Made by a program: the position numbers and the translations under genes
Assembly (NCBI GenBank): GCA_902363375.1
Contig: CABIZX010000001.1
Coordinates: 434,001-498,000, forward strand
Origin: Clostridiaceae bacterium
GTDB lineage: Bacteria; Bacillota; Clostridia; Clostridiales; Clostridiaceae
Length of the DNA stretch: 64,000 nucleotides
Reading direction: 5' to 3'
In this document: piece by piece, positions 27,037 through 34,947 of the stretch
Position numbering within the stretch: the first letter of the stretch is position 1
How the letters are laid out: every line of letters begins with the position of its first letter
The notes under the pieces: generated by a model
What the model was told of the DNA's origin: nothing
Seen by the model: the letters and a program-made list of their open reading frames with translations, nothing else
Database searches by the model: none

Positions 27037-27102
27037 TATATTATAAATACTTGCAGTACTAAGTATTGCATTAGCAACTATTTAAAAATGGGGGGTATAA
27101 AT

Positions 27103-27456
27103 ATGAAAAAAGATGTAAGAGAAATGTTAAATGACTTTATGAATGGACTAGGTACGTTAGGGGAAACTAATGGCGATAATGTTAACGCTTTCATGGGGCT
27201 GTTGGGAACAACATATGCAGAGGGTGCTCTGGACACTAAAACAAAGGAGCTAATTAGTGTGGGAATTGCTGCTTATAACAGATGCGAATATTGTATAGTT
27301 TTCCATGTTTATAAGGCTTTAGAAGCTGGAGCAACAAGAGCAGAAATAATGGAAGCTGCGATGGTATCAGTTGCTTTTGGTGGTGGCCCAAGTATGGCAT
27401 ATTCTGTAACTTTACTAAAAGATGCTGTTGATGAATTTGAAAAGGATTTCCAATAA
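27103..27456 (+). CDS. Carboxymuconolactone decarboxylase/AhpD-like protein
   Basis: A 117-residue all-helical protein of the CMD/AhpD family with the redox CxxC site in YNRCEYCIVFHVYKALEAGAT (residues near 60). Likely a thiol-dependent peroxidase or disulfide reductase. A longer reading frame starts at 26998, but it crosses the promoter/hairpin; the ATG at 27103 with a GGGGGG box is preferred. The MarR gene upstream suggests induction by oxidants or aromatic compounds. Confidence 0.86.
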   Translation: MKKDVREMLNDFMNGLGTLGETNGDNVNAFMGLLGTTYAEGALDTKTKELISVGIAAYNRCEYCIVFHVYKALEAGATRAEIMEAAMVSVAFGGGPSMAYSVTLLKDAVDEFEKDFQ

Positions 27457-27469
27457 TTAAGATTTTAAA

Positions 27470-27504
27470 TTTAAGACCCTGGGTATTGTGCTCAGGGTCT
27501 TAAA
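27470..27504 (+). terminator. Hairpin after the AhpD-like gene
   Basis: TTTAAGACCCTG pairs perfectly with CAGGGTCTTAAA. The flanking U tract is weak on the plus strand. Confidence 0.6.
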
Positions 27505-27558
27505 TAAAGAATCTTAAATTCATATATTATATTTTCTAGTATTAAAGGAGAAATTAAA

Positions 27559-29253
27559 ATGGATATAAAATTAGAAAGTTTAACTGGAAAAAATAAATCG
27601 GCAAAGGTGGGGAAAATTAATATAAAGGTTGGGGATGAAGTTAGATTAAATGATATACTTCTTCAGGTAGAAACTAACAAAGGAAACTCACCTATAAAGG
27701 CTAAAGGAAGTTACAAAATTGAAGAAATAAAGATTAAAGAGGGACAAGAAATAAAAATTGGAGATATATTATTTGTAGTAAGTGGAGAAGAATCAATAAA
27801 GGAAACAAAAAAAGTTGATTACTTTGGAAGTCTAATACAAGGTAAAAAAGAGAAGTTAAGTATAGATCTTTTAGTAATAGGAGCTGGACCAGGAGGTTAT
27901 GTTTCAGCCATATATGGAGCTAAAAAAGGCTTAAATACTGTAATAGTTGAAAAAGATAACTTAGGAGGCACTTGTCTTAATGTAGGTTGTATACCTACAA
28001 AAGCCCTAGTGAAATCTGCAGAGGCATATAATGAAGCACTAAATGGTGAAGAATTTGGTTTCGAAGTGAAAGAAATAAATCTAGATATGAAAAAGGTTAT
28101 AGCTAGAAAAGATAAGGTTAAAAATAATCTAGTTGGAGGAATAGACTACTTACTAAATAAAAATGATATAAGAATTATAAGGGGTCAGGCATCCTTTATA
28201 GATAATCATAAGGTTATAGTGAAAAAGGGACGAGATGAATATACTATAGAGGCTAAAAATATTATTATTGCTACTGGTTCTAAAATATCAAAAATAAATA
28301 TTCCAGGTATAGAGTTACCTTTTGTATTGAACAGTACTGAAGCTCTTAGCAATACAGAACTACCCAAATCCATTACAATAATTGGTGGTGGAGTAATTGG
28401 TATGGAATTTGCATTCTTATATTCAAACTTTGGAGTTAAAGTTAATGTAGTTGAATATGAGAATAGAATTCTTAATATGGTAGATTTGGATGTTTCCGAG
28501 GAAATACTTGATATAGCAAAATCTAGAGGAATAGGTATATATACAAGCTCAAAGGTTACTAGAATAGAAAAATCTGAATCTGGAGAAGGCATAGTAGTGT
28601 TTGAAAATCAAGATAAGGAGAAACTTCTAGTTTCAGAAAAAGTATTAGTAGCCATTGGCAGAGAACCTAATATAGAAGATTTAAATATTGAAAATACTGA
28701 TATAGAGTTAAATGATAGAAATAGAGGTATAAAGGTTCAAGATGACTTAAAAACAAATGTTGAGGGAATATATGCCATTGGGGATGTTAACAATAAGATT
28801 CAATTAGCTCATGTGGCATCTCATCAAGGAATTATAGCAATAGATAATATTTTAGGAGAAAGTAAGAAAATAGAGTATGATTGTATACCTAATGTAATTT
28901 TTACAGCTCCAGAAATTGCCTCTGTTGGACTTACAGAAAAGCAATGTATAGATAAAAATATTAATATTAAGATAAGTAAATTCCCTTTCTCAGCTAATGG
29001 TAAGGCTTTAACAATGGGACAAGAAGCTGGATTCATTAAAATTATAAAGGATTTAGATTCTAATAAAATAGTTGGAGGTACAATAATAGGAGCAGATGCA
29101 TCATCACTAATAAGTACTTTAACTCTTATTGTACAGCAAAATATATCAGAGGAAAAGATTGCAGAAACTATATTTGCACATCCAACTACAGGAGAGGTTA
29201 TTCATGAAGCAGTATTAGGATTATCCATAGGGGCAATACACTACAATGAATAA
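27559..29253 (+). CDS. lpdA: Dihydrolipoyl dehydrogenase with N-terminal lipoyl domain
   Basis: FAD enzyme (E3) that reoxidises dihydrolipoyl groups with NAD+. The 564 residues comprise an N-terminal lipoyl/biotinyl domain (1-77, candidate modified Lys K41 in ETNKGN), the FAD motif GAGPGGYVSAIYGA near 112, the redox disulfide C139/C144 in GGTCLNVGCIPTK, the NAD motif IIGGGVIGMEFA near 276, and the C-terminal dimer domain ending in the HPT-GEV motif with the catalytic His. It overlaps lplA by 8 bp. No E1 or E2 gene is nearby, so it probably serves the glycine cleavage system or another complex elsewhere. Confidence 0.93.
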   Translation: MDIKLESLTGKNKSAKVGKINIKVGDEVRLNDILLQVETNKGNSPIKAKGSYKIEEIKIKEGQEIKIGDILFVVSGEESIKETKKVDYFGSLIQGKKEKLSIDLLVIGAGPGGYVSAIYGAKKGLNTVIVEKDNLGGTCLNVGCIPTKALVKSAEAYNEALNGEEFGFEVKEINLDMKKVIARKDKVKNNLVGGIDYLLNKNDIRIIRGQASFIDNHKVIVKKGRDEYTIEAKNIIIATGSKISKINIPGIELPFVLNSTEALSNTELPKSITIIGGGVIGMEFAFLYSNFGVKVNVVEYENRILNMVDLDVSEEILDIAKSRGIGIYTSSKVTRIEKSESGEGIVVFENQDKEKLLVSEKVLVAIGREPNIEDLNIENTDIELNDRNRGIKVQDDLKTNVEGIYAIGDVNNKIQLAHVASHQGIIAIDNILGESKKIEYDCIPNVIFTAPEIASVGLTEKQCIDKNINIKISKFPFSANGKALTMGQEAGFIKIIKDLDSNKIVGGTIIGADASSLISTLTLIVQQNISEEKIAETIFAHPTTGEVIHEAVLGLSIGAIHYNE

Positions 29254-30184
29254 AATAATTACATCTAATGAAGTTAATCCATACTATAATTTAGCTTTAG
29301 AGGAAGAATTATTTAGGGGTATACAGGCAGGGGAAACTATATTATACCTTTGGCAAAATGAAAATACTGTAGTTATTGGAAGAAATCAAAATCCTTATAA
29401 AGAATGTGATTTAGATTATATGAAGGAAAATAGGATTACATTGGCGAGAAGGGTATCTGGTGGTGGAGCAGTTTTTCATGATTTAGGCAATTTAAACTTT
29501 ACGCTTATAGCAAAGGAATCCAATAGCAATTTGGATAAGCAGCTTAAGGTTATAAAAGATGCTATAGAAACCTTTGGATTAAAAGTAGAGTTTTCAGGAA
29601 GAAATGATCTACTTTTAAATAATAGAAAATTTTCAGGACATGCATTTTATTGCGAGGATGGAAACTATTTTCATCATGGTACTATTATGATAAATGTAGA
29701 CATCAATGTGTTAGAGAAAGTTTTAACTCCTTCTAAAATAAAACTGAAATCTAAAGGTATAGAGTCAGTAAAAAGTAGGGTAATAAATTTAATAGATGTA
29801 TGTAATAGAATGACGGTTGAAAGTCTAATTCAAGCATTGATAGATTCCTTTAAAAATACTTATGGTGATGTTGAGAATATATATAATTATAGTATGAAGA
29901 GTTATGTACCAGAGTTATATGAGAAATATTATAGTGAACTATGGAATTATGGTGAGAGCCCAGAATATGACATAGAATTAGAAGAAAGAACTAGTATTGG
30001 AACTGTAGATGTAAGTCTACGGGTGGAGTCAGGAAAAATAGTAGGGGCTAAAATATTTTCAGATACCTTAGAGAATATGGATTTACATGAAATCGAAAAA
30101 AGATTTATAGGATTATCCTTTTCTAGAGAAAAAGTTATAGAGTTAATAGAAGAACATATAAAGCTTAATAGAAAATATGTATAA
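29246..30184 (+). CDS. lplA: Lipoate-protein ligase A
   Basis: Attaches free lipoate to lipoyl domains using ATP. The 312 residues include the catalytic domain with ENTVVIGRNQNPYKEC near 34, RRVSGGGAVFHDLGNLNFT near 69 (lipoate site), the conserved lysine in GRNDLLLNNRKFSGHAF near 118, and a C-terminal accessory domain typical of LplA. Translationally coupled to lpdA, whose own N-terminal lipoyl domain is an obvious substrate. Confidence 0.93.
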   Translation: MNKIITSNEVNPYYNLALEEELFRGIQAGETILYLWQNENTVVIGRNQNPYKECDLDYMKENRITLARRVSGGGAVFHDLGNLNFTLIAKESNSNLDKQLKVIKDAIETFGLKVEFSGRNDLLLNNRKFSGHAFYCEDGNYFHHGTIMINVDINVLEKVLTPSKIKLKSKGIESVKSRVINLIDVCNRMTVESLIQALIDSFKNTYGDVENIYNYSMKSYVPELYEKYYSELWNYGESPEYDIELEERTSIGTVDVSLRVESGKIVGAKIFSDTLENMDLHEIEKRFIGLSFSREKVIELIEEHIKLNRKYV

Positions 30185-30269
30185 AAATATTTATGTAAAC
30201 AATAATATTGTTAGGCTAAAATATATTTACCTCAGCTAGATAAACCAATTTCAACTTAATATCATTTTA

Positions 30270-30305
30270 TGTGGATTGTATTTTAATAATACAATCTACA
30301 TTTTT
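30270..30305 (+). terminator. Rho-independent terminator after lplA
   Basis: TGTGGATTGTATT pairs with AATACAATCTACA around a 5-nt loop, followed by TTTTT. Confidence 0.88.
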
Positions 30306-30435
30306 ATGTAAAATAACCTTGGTAATTAAAAATAATGTAGGTTATAATAGGTATATTGTCAATGTATGATAAGATATATTAAGTTAGTACATTGAATATT
30401 ATATTTATTAATACAAAACTATGGAGGATTATAGA

Positions 30436-30669
30436 ATGAGAACACTTTATAAAAACCCTAAGGAGCTAGGAGCTTGCCTAAGAGATATTGTAGATTTATA
30501 TAGGGATGATTTGATGACATATGAAAAATTATCAGAGAAAATAATAAGAATTGTAGATTCAAATGAAGAAAGATTTTTTAAAAATGGAGATGTGGAAATA
30601 AAAATTGCAAATATATTAGGTGAAGAAAGAATAGACATTATAAAAGATATACTAGAAAAAAATAATTAA
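30436..30669 (+). CDS. Small uncharacterised protein
   Basis: A 77-residue, soluble, charged and mostly helical protein that I do not recognise with certainty. ATG 30436 is preferred over 30421 because GGAGG lies between them. It has no membrane segment or cysteine-based motif. It stands alone between the lplA terminator and the cobalamin riboswitch, so it is probably monocistronic. Confidence 0.7.
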   Translation: MRTLYKNPKELGACLRDIVDLYRDDLMTYEKLSEKIIRIVDSNEERFFKNGDVEIKIANILGEERIDIIKDILEKNN

Positions 30670-30844
30670 AAGGTTTGATTAGTATAAAGTATATATTAAT
30701 GTAATTTAGATATATAAGATTTAAAACTTCTAGTGGAAATATTAATAATTAAGTTATAATTATAAATTAAATAAATATACATTTATTAATATACACTAAA
30801 AATTAATTTATGATAATAAGTAAGAAAGTAACAACTTTAAATAT

Positions 30845-30873
30845 TTGACAAAATACGTATATACATATATGAT
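30845..30873 (+). promoter_or_regulatory. Promoter for the cobalamin riboswitch transcript
   Basis: TTGACA (30845-30850), 17-bp spacer, TATGAT (30868-30873). Transcription would start near 30880, just before the aptamer. The preceding stretch from 30670 is AT-rich with no gene. Confidence 0.7.
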
Positions 30874-30889
30874 ATATGTGTATAATTTC

Positions 30890-31095
30890 ATATTAGGTTT
30901 TATGGTTGCAAGTGCAATAATAGGGAATGAGGTTAGAATCCTCAACAGCCCCCGCTACTGTAATAGCTACGAAACTCTTAAAAAACCACTATGAATAATT
31001 CATGGGAAGGTAGAGAGAAGTAGGTTGGATGCTATAAGTCAGGAGACCTGCCATAAAATAAAGTGTAGAATTTCGGTGGGAAATTAAAGCGATGA
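30890..31095 (+). ncRNA. Cobalamin riboswitch
   Basis: Adenosylcobalamin/cobalamin aptamer. Conserved elements appear in order: AATAGGGAA (near 30918), GGTTAGAATCCTCAACAGCCCCCGC in part (the GCCCCCGCTACTGT core at 30949-30961), GGGAAGG (near 31004) and the B12 box AGTCAGGAGACCTGCC (31037-31052). It leads the gene set of B12 capture proteins and an ECF transporter and should switch it off when B12 is plentiful. Confidence 0.95.
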
Positions 31096-31106
31096 TAATG
31101 AATAGA

Positions 31107-31157
31107 TATTCAATGTGTATTTAATTTGCATTGAATACTATAGATAGTATTCAATGC
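31107..31157 (+). promoter_or_regulatory. Mutually exclusive stems of the riboswitch expression platform
   Basis: Three related segments lie in a row: TATTCAATG (31107-31115), GCATTGAATACTA (31128-31140) and TAGTATTCAATGC (31145-31157). The middle one can pair with either neighbour (9 bp on the left, 13 bp on the right), so two alternative hairpins compete directly before the terminator. Confidence 0.65.
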
Positions 31158-31158
31158 T

Positions 31159-31185
31159 AAAAGTCCTAGAAATAGGACTTTTTTT
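31159..31185 (+). terminator. Riboswitch-controlled terminator
   Basis: AAAAGTCCTA and TAGGACTTTT form a 10-bp stem with a GAAA loop, followed by T5. Placed 100 nt after the B12 box, it is the probable off-state terminator. Confidence 0.88.
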
Positions 31186-31298
31186 ATTTGAAAGCATTTC
31201 ATGGTTTGTTAAATTTTTGTAGCATAGTTTGTTAAATATTTAATAGACTTTCAATATTAAGAAAATAAGGGGGCTGATAATTAGAAAGGGGGGATAAA

Positions 31299-31445
31299 AT
31301 GAGTGAAAGAACATATGAATTAAATACAAAAGAGGAAAAGTTGTTAAAGATTATTAAAGAAATGAAATTTGGGGAAATTAAAGTTATCGTACAAGATGGA
31401 TTGCCAATTAGAATTGAAGAACTAAAGAAATCAATTAAATTGTAA
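31299..31445 (+). CDS. DUF2292 (YezD-like) small protein
   Basis: A 48-residue protein with the pattern of DUF2292/YezD: an N-terminal helix (EEKLLKIIKEM) then FGEIKVIVQDGLPIRIE, where YezD relatives read as YGxVxIxVQDGxVxQIE. An AAAGGGGGG box precedes the ATG. It is the first gene after the cobalamin riboswitch. Function is unknown; relatives often occur near sulfur metabolism genes, so its place here is notable. Confidence 0.75.
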   Translation: MSERTYELNTKEEKLLKIIKEMKFGEIKVIVQDGLPIRIEELKKSIKL

Positions 31446-31481
31446 ACAAATAATTGTACTGACCAGAAAACTGGAGGTGCT

Positions 31482-31544
31482 ATGGAAGAAGTAATAGTTA
31501 TTATTAGCTATTATAAAATCAAAGCAATAAAAAGTGAAGGGTGA
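31482..31544 (+). CDS. Possible 20-residue peptide
   Basis: ATG behind a very good GGAGGTG box encodes a 20-residue hydrophobic-then-basic peptide (MEEVIVIISYYKIKAIKSEG) ending 9 nt before the next gene. The frame may only couple translation to the downstream gene. No homology is recognised. Confidence 0.35.
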   Translation: MEEVIVIISYYKIKAIKSEG

Positions 31545-31553
31545 GTTATAATT

Positions 31554-34211
31554 ATGAAAAAAGAAAATTTGATATTTAAGAAGGTACTGAGCTTAATGCT
31601 AGTATTCTTTATGTTTTGGGGAGGCACGGCTAATGCACTTTCTGCATCGATTAATAAAAGTAAGAGTTCGGCGCCAACTGGCCATGTAACAGTATCCATG
31701 GAAAAGTTTACATTGGGGCTTGGGTATGTAATAGAGCCAGTGAAAGTACCCATATATGAAGGTACTAGAGTTTCAGATATAATAACAGACTTATTAGGTA
31801 AAGGAAATTATACTAATACTGGGAAAATAGATAGTAATTTTTATCTTTCATCTGTAAAGGATAATGATACAAGAGAAGCAAAAGTACCACAATATATATT
31901 AGATCAATGTGGCAGCGTTGATTCAAGGGGTGAGGCAGGATGGTTAGGTGAGTTTGACTATACAAGTATGGCTGGATGGATGTACTCAGTAAATAATAAA
32001 TTTCCTAACTTTGGATGTTCTGAGTATTATCCTAAAGATGGTGATGTCATCAGATGGCAATTTACTGTTTATGGATATGGTATGGATATTGGTGGAGGAT
32101 TTTCAGGTGATGCAAGTGAAGGCTCATTCGAAGGAACTTATGTACCAATAGCAAATAAATGTGACCTTACTAAAAAATTAGCTGAAATTAATAGTTCTCC
32201 GGATAAGGCTGCAATTCTTGCAAAAGAAGGTGTACAAGCGGCTTATAATAATGCTTATAAAGCAATCCAAATTGCAGATGTTTCTCAAACGACTATAAAT
32301 GGGGAATTAAATACACTTAATAGTGCAATTAATCCATCAAAACCAAGCATAAATTTAATTCAACCTAATCCAAGTGTACAAGCAGCAATAAATGAAACTG
32401 CAGCTTTAATGTATAAAAATACTCCAGATCCTAAAATAGGAACTAATAGTGGAGAGTGGACTATATTATCTTTAGCAAGAGCAGGATATGGTGTTCCTGC
32501 AAGCTATTATGAAAAATATTATGCAAATGTTGTGAAGGAATTAAAGGAAAAGAATGGAGTTCTTAGCACAGTGAAATATACCGAATATTCAAGACTTATA
32601 TTAGGACTTACAGCCATAGGAAAAGACGTAATGAATGTTGGCGGATATAATTTACTAGAAAAACTAGCTGACTTTAATGGTGTTAAAAAACAAGGAATAA
32701 ATGGTCCTATATTTGCTCTAATTGCATTAGATACTAAGAATTATGAAATACCTGTAGTTGATGGTATTAGTGTTCAAACCACTAGAGATATGCTTATAGA
32801 TTATATTTTATCTAAGGAAATAACAGATAAAAATGGTGTAGTAGGTGGTTGGGCATTGTCTGGGAATGTTCCAGACCCAGATATAACTGCAATGGCGTTA
32901 CAGGCTTTAGCTAAATATAAAAATGATAAAAAAGTTAAACCTTATATAGATAGAGCAGTAAATGTCTTAGCAAATATACAATTAGATAAGGGAGGATATT
33001 CAAGCTGGGGATCAGTGAATAGTGAGAGTATAGCTCAAGTTATAGTAGCATTAACAGCTTTAGGAATAGACCCAGCAACAGATACTAGGTTTATTAAAGG
33101 TCAGGGTAACTGGATAATTTCTTCGATTATGGATTTCTACGTTGCAGGTGGGGGATTTAAGCATATATTATCCGATGGAATCAATGGAATGGCAACGGAT
33201 CAAGGCATGTATGCATTGGTTGCCTATAATAGGTTTGCGAATGGACAAAGCCCTCTTTATGATATGACGGATGTAGAAATAATTGAAAATCTTGAAGGTA
33301 AGGTAGTATTATCAATGCCAGAAAGAATCAGTGGAAATAAAGGTACAGAATTCAAAATACAAGTTAAAGTTGGAAGCTGGCCAGAAGGTAGCTTTAAGCT
33401 ATTAGATAGTATAATAAATATTCCAAATAACATTGAAATTACTGGTGTTAAGATGAGTAATAATATGGGAGGTGGATTACCTGATTTCGGAGTAGAAAAT
33501 GGTAAACTACGTATTGTTTATACTAATACTAAACTTGAAGATATAACTCTTAAAACTAAGGAATTCCCAGCAGAAATAATGACAATTACAGCAAGATTAA
33601 CAGAAAACCTTGAAAAGAATACAAAATTACCAATCAAAATTGAAAGTTTTACATTAAAGGCTAGTTCGGATTCATCTACTACACATGAGTTTGATGGAAG
33701 CAAATCAGAAAATAATATAATAATTGGAGAGCAAATAACGGCAAAGGCACGAACTCTTTATGTAGGTGATGGGGTTGACCTTATTCCAGGAAACCAATCA
33801 GCAGTAGCAGTGGAATTTACTAATTTAGATGGTGTTCCCAATATTGTATTAAATGATAATATAACTATGCTTTATTCAGATGAGATATCAAAGAAAACAG
33901 GAGCTAAAACATATGTAGCTTTAGTTAATACAACTGTGGCATTAGATGGATTGAATGATGTAAGTAAATATAGCATAAGCAGTAAAAATGCAAATACTAT
34001 TAAATTTGGTGATGCAAATAGCGATGGTGTTGTAAATGCTCAAGATACATTGAACACTTTATCAGGCTGGTTACGTAAGAGTGGAAGTCCAGACAATAAT
34101 GCAATACTTTCAATGAATGTTACTGGTGATTCAAGAATAGATACCTATGATGTACTTGGAATTATGGAAAATTATATAAATGCAAGTGAGTATAAAGTAG
34201 TAGGAAAGTAA
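31554..34211 (+). CDS. Secreted transcobalamin-like B12-binding protein with dockerin
   Basis: An 885-residue exported protein. Order: signal peptide (1-30, cleavage near TANA); DUF4430 domain (about 40-175), the fold of the C-terminal domain of transcobalamin, with MAGWMYSVNNKFPNFGCSEY and GDVIRWQF; an alpha/alpha barrel of the terpenoid-cyclase/transcobalamin type (about 272-571, with ITAMALQALAKY, GGYSSWGS and YALVAYNRF); a cohesin-like beta domain (about 583-735); and a dockerin (817-885) with two calcium loops, DANSDGVVNAQD (820-831) and NVTGDSRIDTYD (855-866). The two transcobalamin-type halves occur in reverse order to animal proteins. It sits behind a cobalamin riboswitch, so B12 or a corrinoid is the expected ligand. 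It has no anchor of its own; the dockerin suggests docking on the cohesin-like protein encoded next. Confidence 0.85.
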   Translation: MKKENLIFKKVLSLMLVFFMFWGGTANALSASINKSKSSAPTGHVTVSMEKFTLGLGYVIEPVKVPIYEGTRVSDIITDLLGKGNYTNTGKIDSNFYLSSVKDNDTREAKVPQYILDQCGSVDSRGEAGWLGEFDYTSMAGWMYSVNNKFPNFGCSEYYPKDGDVIRWQFTVYGYGMDIGGGFSGDASEGSFEGTYVPIANKCDLTKKLAEINSSPDKAAILAKEGVQAAYNNAYKAIQIADVSQTTINGELNTLNSAINPSKPSINLIQPNPSVQAAINETAALMYKNTPDPKIGTNSGEWTILSLARAGYGVPASYYEKYYANVVKELKEKNGVLSTVKYTEYSRLILGLTAIGKDVMNVGGYNLLEKLADFNGVKKQGINGPIFALIALDTKNYEIPVVDGISVQTTRDMLIDYILSKEITDKNGVVGGWALSGNVPDPDITAMALQALAKYKNDKKVKPYIDRAVNVLANIQLDKGGYSSWGSVNSESIAQVIVALTALGIDPATDTRFIKGQGNWIISSIMDFYVAGGGFKHILSDGINGMATDQGMYALVAYNRFANGQSPLYDMTDVEIIENLEGKVVLSMPERISGNKGTEFKIQVKVGSWPEGSFKLLDSIINIPNNIEITGVKMSNNMGGGLPDFGVENGKLRIVYTNTKLEDITLKTKEFPAEIMTITARLTENLEKNTKLPIKIESFTLKASSDSSTTHEFDGSKSENNIIIGEQITAKARTLYVGDGVDLIPGNQSAVAVEFTNLDGVPNIVLNDNITMLYSDEISKKTGAKTYVALVNTTVALDGLNDVSKYSISSKNANTIKFGDANSDGVVNAQDTLNTLSGWLRKSGSPDNNAILSMNVTGDSRIDTYDVLGIMENYINASEYKVVGK

Positions 34212-34241
34212 AAATATTAAATTAGTATAAATAAATAGGAG

Positions 34242-34271
34242 GCAACCGAAAGGAGAGATCCTATCGGTTGC
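34242..34271 (+). promoter_or_regulatory. Intercistronic hairpin
   Basis: GCAACCGA and TCGGTTGC pair across a 14-nt loop in the gap between the dockerin gene and the cohesin-like gene, without a T run. It may stabilise the upstream mRNA end or set relative amounts of the two proteins. Confidence 0.5.
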
Positions 34272-34293
34272 ATTTAAAATTTAGGAGGATTTT

Positions 34294-34929
34294 ATGTTAA
34301 GTAAGATAAAGAGTATGTCTAAAAAACATAAGGTGATTATTGGATGCATGGGTATGATAATACTAGCTCTAATTATTTTTCTTATTTTAAAACTTTTTTG
34401 GATAATAAAAACTCCAACTATTACATTAGTACCACCACCACCTTTGGAGGTTACTAATAGAGATGAATTTAGTGTAGATGTAGTATTGTCTGATTTACCT
34501 AAGAAAATATATCCAGCTGCAAGTATAACTGTTGGATTTGATAAAAATAAACTTGAGTTTACAGGAACGAAAATTGGAACTATGATGACCTATGGAGATA
34601 CCACAATTGATGGAAACTCTTTCAATATTCCATTATGGACTTGTAATATTGAAAAAGCCAATGAAATAGGACAGATAAACACTATGTATTTAGATATGAC
34701 AGCAGGAAAATATGCTTACTCTAATGATGGATTTGACAAGAAATCCAAGAATATAGTTCTAAGATTAAGTTTTAAATTAAAAGATAGTGCGGTAAAGGGT
34801 GAGAAGTATAATCTGACTATTCATGATGCGGTAATTGCTACTGTGAATGGGGATACAGAAAAAACAAGTCTTGCAACAAATCAAAAAACATTAAGGGCTA
34901 ATAGTTGTAAGATAGTAGTTCAAAAATAA
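34294..34929 (+). CDS. Membrane-anchored cohesin-like protein
   Basis: A 211-residue protein with a basic N-terminus and one TM helix (about 14-37), then an extracytoplasmic beta-sandwich of cohesin type: a strand with VTNRDEFSVDVVLSDLP, the SITVGFDKNKLEFTGTKIGTM segment equivalent to the cohesin YDPxxLEV block, a central WTCNIEKAN strand and a C-terminal LRLSFKLK-DSAVKGEKYNLTI pair of strands. There is no catalytic motif. Directly after the dockerin-bearing B12 binder, it is the natural anchor for it. Family assignment is by eye and needs profile confirmation. Confidence 0.72.
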   Translation: MLSKIKSMSKKHKVIIGCMGMIILALIIFLILKLFWIIKTPTITLVPPPPLEVTNRDEFSVDVVLSDLPKKIYPAASITVGFDKNKLEFTGTKIGTMMTYGDTTIDGNSFNIPLWTCNIEKANEIGQINTMYLDMTAGKYAYSNDGFDKKSKNIVLRLSFKLKDSAVKGEKYNLTIHDAVIATVNGDTEKTSLATNQKTLRANSCKIVVQK

Positions 34930-34947
34930 GTCTAGGGAGGATATTTC

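Noticed and set aside
26998..27102. N-terminal extension of the AhpD-like protein
   Set aside because: It would be translated through the promoter/operator hairpin; the GGGGGG box supports the ATG at 27103.
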